Source of the DNA: Nematostella vectensis
Lineage: Eukaryota > Cnidaria > Anthozoa > Actiniaria > Edwardsiidae
Direction of reading: 5' to 3'
Length of the DNA: 60,000 bases
Assembly (NCBI RefSeq): GCF_932526225.1
Contig: NC_064038.1
Location: 4,218,001-4,278,000 of the forward strand
Part shown: in pieces, positions 56,470 through 60,000 of the stretch
How positions within the stretch are numbered: position 1 is the stretch's first letter
Layout: each line of letters opens with the position of its first letter
The notes under the pieces: generated by a model
What the model was told of the DNA's origin: nothing
The model's database searches: none
The model's input: only the letters and a program-made list of their open reading frames with translations
Made by a program: the position numbers and the translations under genes

Positions 56470-57900
56470 TCATTGGGAGCAGAGGGAAGAGCTCAGCTTT
56501 GTCCAGGAGCAAAGGGGGAAGACACCATAGCTGGGTTACTTTGCCTGAGAACAGAGAGGAAAGGGGACCTCAGCTTTTCTGAGAGCAGATGGGTTGGGGG
56601 GACCTCAGCTTAGTCTGGTAGCAGTGGGGCAGGGGACCTCATCTTAGTCTGGTAGCTAAGGGGTGGGGGACCTCATCTTAGTCTGGTAGCAGAGGGGTGG
56701 GGGGCCTCATCTTAGTCTGGTAGCAGAGGGGTGGGGGCTCATCTTAGTCTGGTAGCAGAGGGGTGGGGGACCTCAGCTTAGTCTGGTGGTAGAGGGGTGG
56801 GAGACCTCAGCTTAGTCTGGTAGCACAGGGGTGGGGGGACCTCATCTTAGTCTGGTAGCAGGGGGGTGGGGGACCTCATCTTAGTCTGGTGGTAGAGGGG
56901 TGGGGGACCTCATCTTAGTCTGGTAGCAGGGGGTGGGGACCTCATCTTAGTCTGGTAGCAGAGGGGTGGGGGACCATCTTAGTCTGGTAGCAGGGGGGTG
57001 GGGGGACCTCAGCTTAGTCTGGTAGCAGAGGGGTGGGGGGACCTCATCTTAGTCTGGTAGCTAAGGGGTGGGGGGACCTCATCTTAGTCTGGTGGTAGAG
57101 GGGTGGGGGGACCTCATCTTAGTCTGGTAGCAGAGGGGTGGGGGGACCTCAGCTTAGTCTGGTAGCAGAGGGGTGGGGGACCATCTTAGTCTGGTAGCAG
57201 GGGGGTGGGGGGACCTCAGCTTAGTCTGGTAGCAGAGGGGTGGGGGGACCTCATCTTAGTCTGGTAGCTAAGGGGTGGGGGGACCTCATCTTAGTCTGGT
57301 GGTAGAGGGGTGGGGGGACCTCAGCTTAGTCTGGTAGCAGAGGGGTGGGGGGACCTCATCTTAGTCTGGTAGCTAAGGGGTGGGGGGACCTCATCTTAGT
57401 CTGGTAGCAGAGGGGTGGGGGGAACTCATCTTAGTCTGGTAGCAGAGGGGTGGGGGACCATCTTAGTCTGGTGGTAGAGGGGTGGGGGGACCTCATCTTA
57501 GTCTGGTAGCAGAGGGGTGGGGGACCTCATCTTAGTCTGGTAGCAGGGGGGTGGGGGACCTCATCTTAGTCTGGTAGCAGAGGGGTGGGGGACCTCATCT
57601 TAGTCTGGTAGCAGAGGGGTGGGGGACCTCATCTTAGTCTGGTAGCAGGGGGGTGGGGGGACCTCATCTTAGTCTGGTAGCAGAGGGGTGGGGGACCTCA
57701 GCTTAGTCTGGTAGCACAGGGGTGGGGCCTCATCTTAGTCTGGTAGCAGGGGGTGGGGGGACCTCAGCTTAGTCTGGTAGAGAGGGGTGGGGGACCTCAT
57801 CTTAGTCTGGTAGCAGGGGGTGGGGGGACCTCAGCTTAGTCTGGTAGAGAGGGGTGGGGGACCTCATCTTAGCCTGGTAGCAGAGGGGTGGGAGGGCCTT
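56470..57900 (+). repeat. G-rich minisatellite A, about 34-36 bp unit
   Basis: About 38 copies of CATCTTAGTCTGGTAGCAGA followed by GGGGTGGGGGGACCT. There are small variants (CAGCTTAG, GGTGGTAGAG, AGCTAAGGGG) and indels in the G run. Blocks of several units recur, for example around 57001-57120 and 57211-57330. The first few units (56475-56620) are divergent and mix features of arrays A and B, suggesting an ancestral form. Confidence 0.95.
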
Positions 57901-57954
57901 GGTTTTTCTTGCCTGGGCGCATAGTTGGGTTGGGACAACTTTATCTTGGAGCTG

Positions 57955-60000
57955 GAGGTTTGTCTGGAGCAGAGGGGTGTGTAGTTTGTTTACTTTGTCT
58001 GGGAGCAGAGGGGTGGGTAGTTTGCTTACTTTGTCTGGGAGCAGAGGGGTGTGTAGTTTGTTTACTTTGTCTGTGTGCAGAGGTGTGGGTAGTGTGGTTA
58101 CTTTGTCTGGGAGCAGAGGGGTGTGTAGTTTGTTTACTTTGTCTGGGAGCAGAGGGGTGGGTAGTTTGGTTACTTTGTCTGGGAGCAGAGGGGTGTGTAG
58201 TTTGTTTACTTTGTCTGTGTGCAGAGGTGTGGGTAGTGTGGTTACTTTGTCTGGGAGCAGAGGGGTGGGTAGTTTGTTTACTTTGTCTGGGTGCAGAGGG
58301 GTGGGTAGTTTGGTTACTTTGTCTAAGTGCAGAGGGGTGTGTAGTTTGTTTACTTTGTCTGGGAGCAGAGGGGTGGGTAGTTTGCTTACTTTGTCTGGGA
58401 GCAGAGGGGTGTGTAGTTTGTTTACTTTGTCTGGGTGCAGAGGGGTGTGTAGTTTGGTTACTTTGTCTGGGTGTAGAGGGGTGGATAGTTTGGTTACTTT
58501 GTCTGGGTGCAGAGGGGTGTGTAGTTTGGTTACTTTGTCTGGGTGCAGAGGGGTGTGTAGTTTGGTTACTTTGTCTGGGAGCAGAGGGGTGGGTAGTTTG
58601 TTTACTTTGTCTGGGAGCAGAGGGGTGTGTAGTTTGGTTACTTTGTCTGGGTGTAGAGGGGTGGGTAGTTTGGTTACTTTGTCTGGGTGCAGAGGGGTGT
58701 GTAGTTTGTTTACTTTGTCTGGGAGCAGAGGGGTGGGTAGTTTGTTTACTTTGTCTGGGTGCAGAGGGGTGTGTAGTTTGGTTACTTTGTCTGGGTGCAG
58801 AGGGGTGTGTAGTTTGGTTACTTTGTCTGGGTGCAGAGGGGTGGGTAGTTTGTTTACTTTGTCTGGGAGCAGAGGGGTGGGTAGTTTGTTTACTTTGTCT
58901 GGGAGCAGAGGGGTGGGTAGTTTGTTTACTTTGTCTGGGTGCAGAGGGGTGTGTAGTTTGGTTACTTTGTCTGGGTGCAGAGGGGTGTGTAGTTTGGTTA
59001 CTTTGTCTGGGTGCAGAGGGGTGGGTAGTTTGTTTACTTTGTCTGGGTGCAGAGGTGTGGGTAGTTTGTTTACTTTGTCTGGGTGCAGAGGGGTGGGTAG
59101 TTTGGTTACTTTGTCTGGGTGCAGAGGGGTGTGTAGTTTGGTTACTTTGTCTGGGTGCAGAGGGGTGTGTAGTTTGTTTACTTTGTCTGGGTGCAGAGGG
59201 GTGGGTAGTTTGGTTACTTTGTCTGGGTGCAGAGGGGTGGGTAGTGTGGTTACTTTGTCTGGAAGCAGAGGGGTGGGTAGTTTGTTTACTTTGTCTGGGT
59301 GCAGAGGGGTGTGTAGTTTGGTTACTTTGTCTGGGTGTAGAGGGGTGGGTAGTTTGGTTACTTTGTCTGGGTGCAGAGGGGTGTGTAGTTTGGTTACTTT
59401 GTCTGGGTGTAGAGGGGTGGGTAGTTTGGTTACTTTGTCTGGGTGCAGAGGGGTGTGTAGTTTGGTTACTTTGTCTGGGAGCAGAGGGGTGGGTAGTTTG
59501 TTTACTTTGTCTGGGAGCAGAGGGGTGTGTAGTTTGGTTACTTTGTCTGGGTGTAGAGGGGTGGGTAGTTTGGTTACTTTGTCTGGGTGCAGAGGGGTGT
59601 GTAGTTTGTTTACTTTGTCTGGGAGCAGAGGGGTGGGTAGTTTGTTTACTTTGTCTGGGTGCAGAGGGGTGTGTAGTTTGGTTACTTTGTCTGGGTGTAG
59701 AGGGGTGGGTAGTTTGGTTACTTTGTCTGGGTGCAGAGGGGTGTGTAGTTTGGTTACTTTGTCTGGGAGCAGAGGGGTGGGTAGTTTGTTTACTTTGTCT
59801 GGGAGCAGAGGGGTGTGTAGTTTGGTTACTTTGTCTGGGTGTAGAGGGGTGGGTAGTTTGGTTACTTTGTCTGGGTGCAGAGGGGTGTGTAGTTTGTTTA
59901 CTTTGTCTGGGAGCAGAGGGGTGGGTAGTTTGTTTACTTTGTCTGGGTGCAGAGGGGTGTGTAGTTTGGTTACTTTGTCTGGGTGCAGAGGGGTGTGTAG
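57955..60000 (+). repeat. G-rich minisatellite B, 36-bp unit, continues past the window
   Basis: About 57 copies of GTGGGTAGTTTGTTTACTTT followed by GTCTGGGAGCAGAGGG. Variants at a few fixed sites (GTGTGTAG/GTGGGTAG, TTTGTTTAC/TTTGGTTAC, GGAGCAG/GGTGCAG/GGTGTAG) recur in ordered blocks, so multi-unit segments have duplicated. It shares the GCAGAGGGGTGGG core with array A. Confidence 0.96.

Overview
This window looks like nuclear DNA of an early-branching animal. An anthozoan cnidarian of the Nematostella type is my best guess, but that is inference: nothing in the window names the species. The evidence is intron-rich metazoan housekeeping genes with GT-AG introns (RPS15, UBL7, a PWWP3A/MUM1-like gene, SUB1/PC4), several divergent class A GPCR genes that are mostly single-exon, and a dense load of short non-autonomous transposons, decayed LINEs and very homogeneous minisatellites.

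Layout. 0-2.3 kb: the possible last exon of a plus-strand gene, tail to tail with ribosomal protein uS19/RPS15 (minus). 3-14.5 kb: a cluster of three related orphan GPCRs, distantly melatonin-receptor-like. The first has a LINE 3' end inserted at its N-terminus. The other two are a very young head-to-tail duplication (unit about 2.0-2.2 kb). LINE fragments and a hAT-like MITE lie between them. 14.5-22.2 kb: no gene recognised, but a 25-bp minisatellite and a 1-kb pentanucleotide array. 22.2-26 kb: a two-exon peptide-type GPCR whose intron is filled with codon-like microsatellites. 26-32.6 kb: non-coding, with CCAAT-like repeats, a poly-G minisatellite and MITEs. 32.6-33.8 kb: an intronless paralogue of the 22-kb receptor on the minus strand. 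33.8-38.5 kb: no gene, small foldback elements. 38.6-48.2 kb: UBL7 (minus, 9 coding exons) and a PWWP3A/MUM1-like gene (plus, 10 coding exons), divergent with 1.0 kb between start codons. 49.9-52.7 kb: a 46-bp satellite with higher-order structure that ends just before SUB1/PC4 (plus, 4 coding exons). 56.5-60 kb: two adjacent related G-rich minisatellites that run off the window.

The genes do not form one pathway. RPS15 serves translation; UBL7 is a ubiquitin-like/UBA adaptor; PWWP3A and SUB1 are nuclear chromatin and transcription proteins; the GPCRs are membrane receptors from two lineage-expanded families. The multi-exon models were built by hand, joining exons at GT-AG sites. The summed coding lengths are whole codons: RPS15 450 nt, UBL7 1038, PWWP3A 1527, SUB1 360, two-exon GPCR 1113. 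That supports the joins.

The most striking structure is in UBL7. A 65-bp tandem array of about 17 units in intron 5 appears to have grown out of the acceptor side of exon 6, so each unit carries a copy of that 3' splice site.
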